Assembly: GCA_963813895.1 (NCBI GenBank)
Contig: CAWFAS010000003.1
Coordinates: forward strand, 716,641-780,640
DNA: 64,000 nucleotides
Direction: 5' to 3'
Source: DASZWJ01 sp963813895
Lineage (GTDB): Bacteria > Pseudomonadota > Gammaproteobacteria > JAURND01
The position numbers and the translations under genes were made by a program. The notes under the pieces were generated by a model, which was given only the letters and a program-made list of their open reading frames with translations, was not told the DNA's origin and made no database searches. This document shows positions 7,548-15,923 of the stretch, one piece after another. Each line of letters opens with the position of its first letter. Positions within the stretch are counted from its first letter, which is position 1.

Positions 7548-10227
7548 TTAATGCGATCGATCTTTCTTACGATTTTTGGTGGGTAGTTTAATGGTTTGAT
7601 TCTGAGTGGGTTGGCGTAAACTGGGGCCTTGTATAGGGATGGTGATACAGTGGTGTTTCAGTCGATCCAATAAAGCATCCACTAAGGGTTTATTATTAAA
7701 AAGATCATACCATTGCTCAAAGGGCAAATTCGTAGTAATGATGGTAGCTTTTCTACCATAGCGCATATCCATCAATTTAAAAAATGCATTAACTTGTTGG
7801 GGGTTCAGCGTGAGATATCCTAACTCGTCAATCAATAAAATATCATATCGCGCCAAGGCATTGATTAACTTACCAGTGCTTCTATCAGCTAAAGAGGCAT
7901 ATAACTCATCCAGTAATTCTTGTGCACTATAAAAGCGGCCACGATAACCATTAACTAATGCTTCCCGTAATAATCCGATGGCCAGTCCCGATTTCCCAGT
8001 GCCTGGATCGCCGATGAAGATAATATTTTCCACGCGTTGAATAAATTCAAGGCTGGCCAGGTTCATGATTTGACTTTTGTTAATGCTGGGTTGGGCATCA
8101 AAGGGGAAGGTCATCAAACTCCAATCCCAGGGTAGTTTAGCTTGTTGTATTCTATTGTTAAGACTACGTTCCTGGCGATAGTTAAATTCGGCTTCAAGTA
8201 ATTGCCTCAAGCTGTGCGTTAAAGCACATTGACTTTGCTCTGCTTGAGTCAACACCTCATTTAATTGAGCCTGCATGCCTCTGAGTTTTAATAATTCACA
8301 TAACTGTTATTGAGTAGAGCGACGTTCTTCGTTAGTTGTTCGCCGCCCCCTCGTTAGAACCCATCGTGCCCTATTAAGGCAATAGGCTCAGGATAAATAC
8401 ATTTACGACTACCCACAGGCTAGAAAAGCTTGTGACATATTTTTGCTTTTGGAAACGCTACTCTGTCTAGAAACGTTTGGAATTGCTCCCAATTAAATGA
8501 TTTTCGTTGACTCCTGCGGTTGAGCCACTTGAATAGAATTCTCTTCACTTTGTGAGCAAATATTTTAACGTATGCATAGTTGTGAGATACTCCATAATAC
8601 TGGATATGACCTCTCAATTTTGCAGCCGCAGTTTTCATTATTTGTTTCAGTGATGTTCTATTCCTGATATTACGGGCCCAGTCATTGACTTTCTTTAGCT
8701 TCGATCGAAGTCTCTTGCCGTTGGTTTTCATTTTTATGAGGTAGTATCCCTTGCGAGACTTACCGATATAGAATGTGAATCCCAGAAAATCAAATGTTTC
8801 CTGCGCCTCGCCACGTTGTTTGCTACGTTTGGAGAATTTTACGAGCTTAGTTTTATCCTCGTTCATTTTCAACCCGTATTCTGCAAGGCGACGACCCAAG
8901 GCTACTTTGATACGTTCTGCATCTTGATTATATTGACAGCAGATGACAATATCATCAGCGTACCGTACCATTTTCACCTTGCCCGTACAGTGTGGTTGTA
9001 CCGTTTCATCCATCCATTCATCGATTACTTCGTGAGCAAATATATTTGCGATGATGGGGCTGCAACCCGAACCTTGGGTGACCCCTTCATCACTTATCGT
9101 CAGCTCCCCTTCGGTTAATACACCTGATTTAAACATTCTCATCAGATAACGTATTAATCTTGGATCGCTGATCTTTTTGCTGATAATCTCCACCACTCTT
9201 TCGTGTGAGATACTGCCGAAGTAATTCGATAGATCAACATCAATCACTGTTTCTACTACGTGTGTACTCAGATAAGCATACAGATCTCCGATCGCATCAT
9301 GACAGCTTCTTCCAGGTCGAAACCCATAGGAATTTTCGTGGAATAATGGCTCATAGATGCTTTCCAATACTTTATGCATCATCCGCTGGATGATTTTATC
9401 TTCGAAATTGCTGATACCTAATGGGCGCGTCGCGCCTGGTTTCCCATCCTTCGGAATCAGCACTTGTCGTACTGGCCCGGGGATGTAAGCCATGCGTTTC
9501 ATCCGACCCATTAAATTCTTCAGATTATCATCCAATTGTTCTCCGTAGCTTGCTTTGTCTACCCCATCACTCCCAATTGCCTTCTGTCCATCCAGCTCAT
9601 GGAAGCATGCCCGCAGTGATTCCTCATTGATATGGTGGATCACGTGCGTGAATACCATATCAGGGTTCGCTGCTGATAGTGCCGCTATTCTTTTCAATTT
9701 CATTTCCGTCAGTATTGAGTTTTCTGTGAACTCCATGACGTCTCCTCTACTCAGAGTATATTTGCCCAGTGTCCTTCCCTCCCCGCTCGTTACTTCGCTT
9801 CGTCGGTACTACGACACATCTGACTTCCCGATAGACTTTTCGAGGTCCTTGTTTTTGAGGCTTGTTCCCCGATACTACTGTCCTTCTGAGATCTATCTGG
9901 ACCTCCCACGTTCACCCTTCTACTTTTATTGCATGCCATGCTCTAAGACCCCGAGGATGTTACCTAACTCTGCCCATCGTGATTTAGGTAATGTTGCCTT
10001 CTGGTAACTTGAGACCATCGGCCAGTTCCTAACGTTAAACTTTTCGGAGCTCAATCACTTCAGCTTGCGCTTACGGCCTGCAATTTTTCCTGCCTACGCT
10101 TAACTTGTTACATTACTGCAGCATGCCCAAGGCTAGATACGAAATGTGCTGGGTCAGCACTTTCTCGGCAGCACTTCCAGCTGCTAGCAGAGTGGTGCTT
10201 TCGTGGCGCACCAAGTTTTGCTTTCAT
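7548..10227 (-). CDS. istB: IstB-type transposition ATPase, gene split by a group II intron
   Basis: The coding sequence is complement(join(7548-8308, 10212-10227)). Exon 1 is ATGAAAGCAAAACTTG, and its ATGA overlaps the istA stop. Joining it to 8308 gives MKAKLEQLCELLKLRG and then the long frame that otherwise seems to begin at 8276. This restores a normal IstB of about 258 residues. The ATPase has Walker A in FIGDPGTGKSGLAIG, Walker B in ILLIDELGYL and IITTNLPFEQW. IstB assembles on target DNA and activates the IstA transposase. If the intron no longer splices, an internal ATG at 8276 would give a form lacking the first helix. Confidence 0.88.
8309..8389 (-). ncRNA. Group II intron 2 domains V and VI
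   Basis: Domain V is 8389 down to 8357: GAGCC at the base pairs with GGTTC, with inner arms and a CACGA bulge region as in canonical domain V. Domain VI (8356-8309) is a hairpin ending in CTCTACTCAAT, with a likely branch-point A in the CTACTC segment. Confidence 0.8.
8420..9736 (-). CDS. ltrA: Group II intron reverse transcriptase/maturase
   Basis: A 438-residue intron-encoded protein. RT motifs in order: IGSDGVDKASY, PKDGKPGATRPLGISNFEDK, SYGFRPGRSCHDAI, DVDLSNYFGSI, EGVTQGSGCSPIIAN, and the catalytic YADD in VRYADDIVICC near residue 263. These are followed by FDFLGFTF and the X/maturase segment (LRGHIQYYGVSHNY). No endonuclease domain is visible. It sits in domain IV of intron 2, on the same strand as its host gene istB. 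It is divergent in sequence and length from the RT at 29-1279, so the two introns are separate arrivals and not copies of one. Confidence 0.92.
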   Translation of the reverse strand: MEFTENSILTEMKLKRIAALSAANPDMVFTHVIHHINEESLRACFHELDGQKAIGSDGVDKASYGEQLDDNLKNLMGRMKRMAYIPGPVRQVLIPKDGKPGATRPLGISNFEDKIIQRMMHKVLESIYEPLFHENSYGFRPGRSCHDAIGDLYAYLSTHVVETVIDVDLSNYFGSISHERVVEIISKKISDPRLIRYLMRMFKSGVLTEGELTISDEGVTQGSGCSPIIANIFAHEVIDEWMDETVQPHCTGKVKMVRYADDIVICCQYNQDAERIKVALGRRLAEYGLKMNEDKTKLVKFSKRSKQRGEAQETFDFLGFTFYIGKSRKGYYLIKMKTNGKRLRSKLKKVNDWARNIRNRTSLKQIMKTAAAKLRGHIQYYGVSHNYAYVKIFAHKVKRILFKWLNRRSQRKSFNWEQFQTFLDRVAFPKAKICHKLF

Positions 10228-11612
10228 GGGTTTTCTCCCAAATTAAAAAATTCACCAGCCACATATTTCAGGATCATGTTTTCTAAACGATGAATATCGT
10301 AAAGCTGATAATGCAGGGCTTGCTCAACGGCTTTATAAAAAGCATCCCGCGGGTACGTGCGTTTTAAACAAAGTAATTTCTTCAGAGGGTAATGCCCTTT
10401 GCCGCGGCTACGTTGTTTTAATTGATTCAGATATTGGGTTAAATGGGTATTTTCATCACGCAATAGGATCTCTGTCTGACTGGGTGCTTGTATCCGTGCT
10501 CTGCAAAATAATTTTTTGTGATGATGGGGTAATTTACTCCGCTGATTATAGGCGCCGGTCAAGCGTGGATGTTGGGCAATGCACTGTTGCTGCCAATAAA
10601 TCTCTACGGTGTTCTCATGTAGATATACATCCACTGTTTTGCCTATGGTATGCTCCGGCGCAGAGTAACGCTGTTTTTCCAGATGGACATAGCCGCTACT
10701 GTCTACCACGCGGTGATGGAGTTCATAAATGGGCGGTATCACAGGCGGTAAGGCAAGTAGATAAGGTTTTTCCTGAACGAAGGCCGTGGCTGGCGACATA
10801 CCTAAGGATTTTTTTATTTTTTGATTGGCGACCTGTTCACACCAAAGGCGTGCTTGATGATTTAAATCAGCAGAATCAGCAAACACTCTACCCGCTAAAA
10901 AATTTCGTTCCACATAGTAAAACGGACGTTCCACCCGAGCTTTACGGTTGGGATGACCAACAGCATGCGCCATAAATTCACTGCCAAAGCAGCGTAAGAG
11001 CATCGCCATTTCGGGAGCTATGACCGCTGTACTACCGCTACCACCGGCTAAAATCACACTGGTATTGTCGATAACACAACGACGACAGGCCCCCCCCATA
11101 AACGTCATCGCTTCGGTTAAAAACAGCTTGGCCTCAAATCGGGTAAAGCGAGAGTAGTATTTGATAAATAATTGCCGGCTATAAGCAAACACCAGGGCGG
11201 CACATTGCAGGGTGATTTTTTTGCCGCCAAGAAGCAGGGTGTGGGGCGAGGTATCATGCTGCATTTCTTCGCCTGGATCAAAGCAGTACTCTCCAGCTCG
11301 CACCTTGGGTTGGCGTAGTTGTTGTTCAACACACAGACGGGTAATCGTACTGTAGCCTACCGTCAGTTGATGATCCTGTCGCAATAGCTCCTGGATACGC
11401 ACCGCATTGCCTTGGCAACGTTGGTATAAGTCAGGCAACAAAATGGCCAGTTCGCTGACTTTGGGCTTTCTTTCTGCCGTGACAACTGTTCCTTGCCGTA
11501 ACACCCGACGGATCGTGTTGCGAGATAGATTCAGCAAACGTACCATCTCGCGAATGGGAACCTGATTTTCTTTAAGGTGTAAAATCGTTTCTTGGGTCTT
11601 GATGGGGATCAT
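10224..11612 (-). CDS. istA: IS21-family transposase IstA
   Basis: The DDE transposase of the element. From ATG 11612 (MIPIKTQETILHLKE) it has an N-terminal helix-turn-helix (IREMVRLLNLSRNTIRRVL), a second DNA-binding segment, then an rve-like catalytic core: the first Asp in MQHDTSPHTLL, the second in CVIDNTSVIL, and the Glu around GHPNRKARVERPFYYVERNF. A Mu-like C-terminal domain follows, with YSAPEHTIGKTVDVYL. An in-frame ATG at 11630 is an alternative start. The 5' end overlaps the tail of the ParB-like frame (stop at 11572). The TGA stop overlaps the istB ATG, so IstA and IstB are translationally coupled unless the intron blocks it. Confidence 0.9.
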   Translation of the reverse strand: MIPIKTQETILHLKENQVPIREMVRLLNLSRNTIRRVLRQGTVVTAERKPKVSELAILLPDLYQRCQGNAVRIQELLRQDHQLTVGYSTITRLCVEQQLRQPKVRAGEYCFDPGEEMQHDTSPHTLLLGGKKITLQCAALVFAYSRQLFIKYYSRFTRFEAKLFLTEAMTFMGGACRRCVIDNTSVILAGGSGSTAVIAPEMAMLLRCFGSEFMAHAVGHPNRKARVERPFYYVERNFLAGRVFADSADLNHQARLWCEQVANQKIKKSLGMSPATAFVQEKPYLLALPPVIPPIYELHHRVVDSSGYVHLEKQRYSAPEHTIGKTVDVYLHENTVEIYWQQQCIAQHPRLTGAYNQRSKLPHHHKKLFCRARIQAPSQTEILLRDENTHLTQYLNQLKQRSRGKGHYPLKKLLCLKRTYPRDAFYKAVEQALHYQLYDIHRLENMILKYVAGEFFNLGENP

Positions 11613-12489
11613 CGATAAACTTCCTGACATGTAAAGTAAAAGCAGTAAAGTGATGGGTGCATCGTTCAAAATGAGCCAGTAAAGGTTGCCGTTGTTCCTG
11701 AGCCTGAGAAGGACACAACACAATGGCAAATAGTTGCTCCAATCGTTTCAGTGTGTGCCTGATGAGGCTGAGCTTTTGTTGCCATTCCCCTTCTGGTCCC
11801 TGGGTCAATAATTGTTGTTGTCGTGCTATCGTTTGCTCTTTGATACTTTGAAAAAATAAATCTGGATGATTCACTATACGTTCGCGAACCGTCTGATTAC
11901 TGGTTTGATAGTGCTGATAAAATTGTTGCCATTGCCGTGTTGAGTAACCCTGATTCGGCAGGTGTTGCAGTAACTTCGCGGCATGGGGAGGGTTGGCGCG
12001 CGCCAACGGCGATAAGACTCAGCAAGCTGCCCAGGGAGAAAGCTTGCCGGTGATGATGGCTTCGCGAATGGCTTCATTATGACTGTCCAATAGGTTTAAC
12101 CGGCGGCTAATAAAACTTTTACTGCGACCCAAGCAACTGCTTAATTCTTGCAAAGTGATGCCGTGCTCTATCATAAGGTTCTTAAATAAATACGCTTCTT
12201 CAATGGCTTCCCAGGTGCGGTGCTGTAACCCCGCTAAAAGACACAATAATCCCTGCTGGAGTTCACACTGCCAGACCTCAGCCTGCACCGTGTCTCGACC
12301 GTAATGTCTCAAGGCTCGAACCCGCAAATAGCCATCAATCAAAATAAAGCCTTCAGTTTCCTGATCAGGCACCACAATCACGGGCATTTTTTGCCCGTCA
12401 CTGCCAATTGAGACCAGCAGGCTGTGCCAGGTAGCCGGTGCTTTAACACGTATCTCAGCAAAACGTAATTGAATCCGATGGAGGTTCAA
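11572..12489 (-). pseudogene. ParB-like protein, interrupted by one in-frame stop
   Basis: Residues 1-156 show a ParB N-terminal domain: VVPDQETEGFILIDGYLRVRALRHYG (ligand-binding and GxxR-type box), then a helix-turn-helix (ITLQELSSCLGRSKSFISRRL). A TGA at 12021-12019 follows KLSPWAAC. The same frame continues without a gap as VLSPLARANPPHA for about 150 more residues to 11572. A single CGA to TGA change would explain this. The whole would be about 305 residues. It is co-oriented with istA, so a ParB-like partner may belong to this transposon type. Read-through or a second start at 12006 cannot be excluded. Confidence 0.7.
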
Positions 12490-12495
12490 TTTCTT

Positions 12496-12738
12496 GAGTT
12501 TGTTTAGTAATGATATTCATGGGCAATAGTTTAGTGACGGAAAAAAATTTGGAAATAACCTACCCTCTTTGCAATCACCCAGGTCGACCAACAAAATACT
12601 CATAACCAATTGGTATATAAGGATTTTTTTGGTATAACGCGTTCCTCTTTGCAATCAAGGCAAATTCACCAAAAAAATTTTCATAGGGCATTGTTATAAA
12701 AGGAAAATATGTGAGTAACGCGTTCCTCTTTGCAATCA
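12496..12738 (-). repeat. Three tandem repeats of about 81 bp
   Basis: The core TTGCAATCA preceded by CCTCTT recurs, ending at 12577, 12657 and 12738, so the spacing is 80-81 bp. The intervals are themselves alike (CCAA-AAAT--TCATA then TTG-TATA-AAGGA). Eighty-one bases is 27 codons. On the minus strand the two right-hand units read as IAKRNALLTYFPFI and IAKRNALYQKNPYI, so they are repeats of the protein encoded upstream and not a CRISPR array. Confidence 0.7.
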
Positions 12739-13041
12739 AACCTGTTTTGCCAATGTCTCCGGCGGGTGCCTGACGGTTGCGGTAATTTCTCTCCTGCTGC
12801 TGCTGACGGTTGGTGACAACATAATCTGGATGACGGCGCGATAGTCCTGATAATAATCAGGACGACGCTTGAGCCAGGCTTGCTGAGCAGCCCGTTGATT
12901 GGCTTGATAATCGGGATCCGCACTATGCTTCTTTTTCCATTGCTGACGACGGAATGTTTGGCATAGCGTCTTAGAACAATAGGTTTGGTTGGGATTGCGG
13001 GAGATAGAAAATGTCTGGCGGCAGCGACGTTTGTGCATCAT
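12575..13041 (-). pseudogene. Cys-rich repeat protein of IS21-like elements, frameshifted
   Basis: The frame from ATG 13041 gives MMHKRRCRQTFSISRNPNQT, then YCSKTLCQTFRRQQWKKKH and DPDYQANQRAAQQAWLKRRP. This is a small Cys-containing (zinc-ribbon-like) family that I associate with mobile elements. That frame stops at 12736. A different minus-strand frame continues with two 27-residue repeats beginning IAKRNAL and stops at 12575. Known relatives, as I recall, have similar C-terminal repeats with an AKMDAL core, so one or more frameshifts seem to have split a single gene. The function is unknown. Confidence 0.5.
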
Positions 13042-13100
13042 ACCTGTTCTCGAGTCGGGGAATGGACGTATGCACGAAATTATAAAAGAATGTTGTAAGC

Positions 13101-13153
13101 AGGTGGGTCAAGTTTATTGAGAGAAGGTGGGTTAATTTAAATAAGCGCTAAAG
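13101..13153 (-). repeat. Right terminal inverted repeat of the IS21-like element
   Basis: Read on the minus strand it begins CTTTAGCGCTTA (13153-13142), then TTTAAATTAACCCACC, and a second motif AAACTTGACCCACC ends near 13102. It matches the left end in order and spacing. Confidence 0.8.
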
Positions 13154-13257
13154 TAAGTGAATCCTTGCAAAAAACAAATTATGCATTTGACTTCTTGCGG
13201 GGTAAAATAGATGCGGAATTTATTATCCAAAAACTTTCGATGTGCATATTTTTTCAC
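13154..13257 (-). pseudogene. LuxR-type regulator fragment cut by the IS21-like element
   Basis: From GTG 13257, preceded by AAGGAG six bases upstream, the frame reads KKYAHRKFLDNKFRIYF, then TPQEVKCIICFLQGFTY, and runs into the transposon end. TPQEVKCIICFLQGFTY matches the first part of a LuxR/GerE helix-turn-helix, like TPREFECLFYVLRGMTY of the gene at 14479-15282. The rest of the gene is not on the far side of the element, so a deletion or rearrangement followed the insertion. The 283 bases to the next gene are AT-rich with no further feature. Confidence 0.6.
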
Positions 13258-13540
13258 TGCTTTCTCCTTGTGAAAATTTATGAAGTAGATATTTGAGAGA
13301 TTTTCTTATGGGAAAAAATCCATATGACCCATGAAATACATGATAATATTTTTTAAAAAATTTAATATGGGTATTAATCACCCAATAAAATTGCTTTTTT
13401 GTAATGGTGACATTAATATTCGTTAATGATAATCAAAGAATATAAAGAGAGATCAATTTTTGAAAACAAATAGGGGGGATGAAGTCCCGTTGATCCTGGT
13501 TATAGAGGATGCGGTAGATTTTTTGAAAAATAACCTGAAT

Positions 13541-14476
13541 TTACTGAGTATAATTTATCGCGTTACTTCTGCTCTCAACTATGTAATCTGCTAAATTGCT
13601 TAAGCATAGTTCTGTAAGACGATCAACTGACTCTTTGGTATGCCACATAGTATGTGGGGTTACAAATACTTTTGGATTGGTAATTAAAGGATTATCTATA
13701 GCAGGAGGCTCTTGCTCCAAAACATCGAGACTAGCATAGGCAACGGTTCCATTATCAAGTGCTTTTAAAAGTGCATATTCATCAACTACGCCGCCTCTAG
13801 CAGCATTAACCAGATAAACTCCTTTTTTCATAGCTTCAAATTCTTCATCGCTTAATAAATGATATGTTCTTTCATTTAATGGGCAATGCAGTGTTATAAA
13901 ATCTGCTTTAGAGCACATATTTTTTAAGTTTGGTTTATCTGTTTTAGAATTGGCAGTGATTATAGTCATACCAAACACCCTCGCCAATTCAGCGACTCTG
14001 TTTCCTATTCTGCCAGCACCGATGATGAGCAATGTTTTGTTTTTAAGCTCTATTCCTTGGAAGCTTTGATAATTCCAGTTACCTGCCAATACATTTTGAT
14101 TAGATTCTCTTATTTTATTAGCTATAAAAATCATCATTCCTAATGTTTTTTCAGCAACAGACTCAATTGAAAAATCGGGAACATTTTTTACAACAATGCC
14201 AGCACTCTGGGCTGCAACCACATCGATATTATCTATTCCGGTCGACCAGGTTTGAATGAATCGTAATTTTTTGCATTGCTGTATGATATTTTTGCTAATA
14301 TGAATGGATATATTGACAATAATAGCTTCCGCTTCCCCAATTCGTTTAATGATCTCCTCTTCATCAAAGCAGGATTGCGGATTATCAGTAGCTATATAAT
14401 GTACACCTAAATTAGAGAGAGCTGTTAATTGCGATTGAGAGAGGTGAATTTTTCCAACAATTCTTGCGATACACAT
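13541..14476 (-). CDS. D-isomer-specific 2-hydroxyacid dehydrogenase
   Basis: A 311-residue NAD(P)-dependent dehydrogenase that would interconvert a 2-keto acid and a D-2-hydroxy acid. The catalytic domain is split around the nucleotide-binding fold, whose loop is LIIGAGRIGNRVAELARVFGM near residue 150. The catalytic Arg lies in VNAARGGVVDEYAL, the Glu in DVLEQEPP and the His in VTPHTMWHTKES. The substrate cannot be told from sequence; D-lactate, glyoxylate/hydroxypyruvate and phosphoglycerate-like acids are all possible. It starts 2 bases after the stop of the PAS-LuxR gene, so the two are likely one transcript. Confidence 0.88.
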   Translation of the reverse strand: MCIARIVGKIHLSQSQLTALSNLGVHYIATDNPQSCFDEEEIIKRIGEAEAIIVNISIHISKNIIQQCKKLRFIQTWSTGIDNIDVVAAQSAGIVVKNVPDFSIESVAEKTLGMMIFIANKIRESNQNVLAGNWNYQSFQGIELKNKTLLIIGAGRIGNRVAELARVFGMTIITANSKTDKPNLKNMCSKADFITLHCPLNERTYHLLSDEEFEAMKKGVYLVNAARGGVVDEYALLKALDNGTVAYASLDVLEQEPPAIDNPLITNPKVFVTPHTMWHTKESVDRLTELCLSNLADYIVESRSNAINYTQ

Positions 14477-14478
14477 AA

Positions 14479-15282
14479 TTATATTCCTTGTTTTAAATAC
14501 ATATTAACACCATTCATGCTGACGCTTGGCGGTATTAGATCAGTTAATCCGTCTTTCATGGATTTTTCAATTAATTCAGTTTTGTAGGTGCAACCCATTT
14601 TATATTTAATCCCACAAATAAATTTTTCAACGGTTCGGGGAGATATTTTTAACATGTCGGCTATCATTTTGTAAGTCATTCCACGTAGAACATAGAAGAG
14701 GCATTCAAACTCTCTAGGCGTAAGATTGTATTTATTAGGTTGTTGGATAGAATAGTTTACGGGTACTTTTCCAAAATCAGGTAAATTTTTTGAGTCTGCT
14801 GCCTTTATGTTACTCAAAAAATCATGGAGGGTAATATCCTGGATTTCTGTCATTGTTGCTACAATACCAATAGCTTTTCCCGTATGAGGATCTTTAATTG
14901 CTTTTTTATTTTGTATGGCGGTAATTTTCTCCCCAGAGGCCACCCTTACTGCCATTAGAATTTTTTCTTCGTGACCACCTAAAACAGCTTGGTCTATCTT
15001 CCTGTAGTATTGAGTGTCTTCAGCCCAAGGTAAATCATAATCCTCCAGGTCTATTATTCGCTTTTTATCGCCCAATCTTGAAAAAACGACTAATTTTTTG
15101 TTGCAATCAACATACTGAAAATGAGTATTTTTTATAAAGATGATCTGGTTCATTTGTTCTAGGAGAGGACTGGCATTATTAATAATTCTTTCAAGCCTTT
15201 CTGTAGGATCAGCTATATCTATTTCTATTTTATAAGAAGAGACAGTAACTGCTTCTTTGTAATCATGAGCAATAATTACCAT
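14479..15282 (-). CDS. PAS-LuxR (GerE-type) transcriptional regulator
   Basis: 267 residues. The N-terminal two thirds look like a PAS-type sensor (IIFIKNTHFQYVDCNKKLVVF, then VASGEKITAIQNKKAI, then IGIVATMTEIQDIT). The C-terminal LuxR helix-turn-helix is NLTPREFECLFYVLRGMTYK followed by MIADMLKISPRTVEKFICGI. There is no autoinducer-binding domain and no luxI in the window. The start is ATG 15282, preceded by AAGGAGGTG. It probably controls the dehydrogenase gene that follows two bases later. The fragment at 13154-13257 is a close relative of its DNA-binding part. Confidence 0.85.
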   Translation of the reverse strand: MVIIAHDYKEAVTVSSYKIEIDIADPTERLERIINNASPLLEQMNQIIFIKNTHFQYVDCNKKLVVFSRLGDKKRIIDLEDYDLPWAEDTQYYRKIDQAVLGGHEEKILMAVRVASGEKITAIQNKKAIKDPHTGKAIGIVATMTEIQDITLHDFLSNIKAADSKNLPDFGKVPVNYSIQQPNKYNLTPREFECLFYVLRGMTYKMIADMLKISPRTVEKFICGIKYKMGCTYKTELIEKSMKDGLTDLIPPSVSMNGVNMYLKQGI

Positions 15283-15515
15283 AAGACACCTCCTTGTTCC
15301 ATTTCCTTGAAGGGTAGAAATTCTAAAAAATTTTTGATTTATACTAGCCTAAAGGAATAACCATGAGGATTAACTCCATGTTCAGGTAAAGGCAATGGTG
15401 TGATAGACTGCCTTATTCTGTAAGCATTTATAATATTCGGTTTTAACATACTTGGTAACCATAAAAATGTATGGTTGACAAAAGTTAGAAATTATGAATT
15501 TGGAGAGCATTTTAA

Positions 15516-15923
15516 ATGATGACTGAACCCTCTATATGGAAATCTGAAGTTAGAGATTATGAAGTGGATTACCAAGGCATTGTGAACAACGCTAATTATT
15601 TCCACTACTTAGATCACGCTAGAGCAAAGGTTTTAGAGAGTTTTGGCATTAACATAGCCAGCTGTGCATTGGAAAAAAAGAATATGGTTCTGCTAAAAAC
15701 AGGCATTATTTTTAAGAAATCATTAGTTTATGGTAATGCTTTTTCCGTGTGCTCTAAAATGAAGCGGATAAGTAGATTTAAATTTACGTTTGAGCAGAAA
15801 ATTTTTTCCGAACTCGACCAACAGCTCATAGTGGTCGCAGATAGCCTTGTAGCCTGCATTGATGAGCGCGGTAAACCATACCTTTTAAAGCAACTTGAAC
15901 ATATGGAAATTACAGGAAGTTAA
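15516..15923 (+). CDS. Acyl-CoA thioesterase, 4HBT hotdog family
   Basis: 135 residues with the hotdog-fold signature VRDYEVDYQGIVNNANYFHY followed by LDHARAKVLESFG. The Asp in the DYQGIVNN segment is the usual catalytic acid of the 4-hydroxybenzoyl-CoA/YbgC-type thioesterases. It would hydrolyse a small or aromatic acyl-CoA in the cytoplasm. The start is ATG 15516 (or 15519), with GGAG about ten bases upstream. It faces away from the PAS-LuxR gene across about 230 bases and overlaps the stop of the next, convergent LuxR gene by 3 bases. Confidence 0.85.
   Translation: MMTEPSIWKSEVRDYEVDYQGIVNNANYFHYLDHARAKVLESFGINIASCALEKKNMVLLKTGIIFKKSLVYGNAFSVCSKMKRISRFKFTFEQKIFSELDQQLIVVADSLVACIDERGKPYLLKQLEHMEITGS

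Larger units (their letters stand above)
8309..10211 (-). mobile_element. Group II intron 2, complete, inserted in istB
   Basis: On the minus strand the 5' end is GTGCGCCACG starting at 10211, a typical group II 5' end, and the 3' end is CTACTCAAT ending at 8309. The length is 1903 bases. Domains I-III occupy about 9740-10211, the RT gene lies in domain IV, and domains V and VI end the element. Both boundaries are supported by the exact restoration of the istB reading frame when the two flanks are joined. Confidence 0.88.
7264..13153 (-). mobile_element. IS21-like transposable element, about 5.9 kb
   Basis: Bounded by related inverted repeats at 7264-7313 and 13101-13153. Each begins CTTTAGCGCTTA and carries two copies of an AATTGACCC or AATTAACCC-type motif, as expected for multi-site IS21 ends. 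Inside, on the minus strand, are a Cys-rich repeat-protein gene (frameshifted), a ParB-like gene (in-frame stop), istA and istB. istB is interrupted by a 1.9-kb group II intron. Without the intron the element would be about 4 kb. I see no clear target-site duplication. The damage to the two leading genes and the intron suggest an old copy. Confidence 0.8.

Noticed and set aside
8276..8276. IstB start at the ATG at 8276
   Set aside because: The sequence upstream joins in frame to exon 1 across the group II intron, so this methionine is internal.
12556..12738. Possible CRISPR-like array (23-bp core repeated every 81 bp)
   Set aside because: The intervals between cores are themselves similar, the period is exactly 27 codons, the frame is open across two units, and no cas gene is present.
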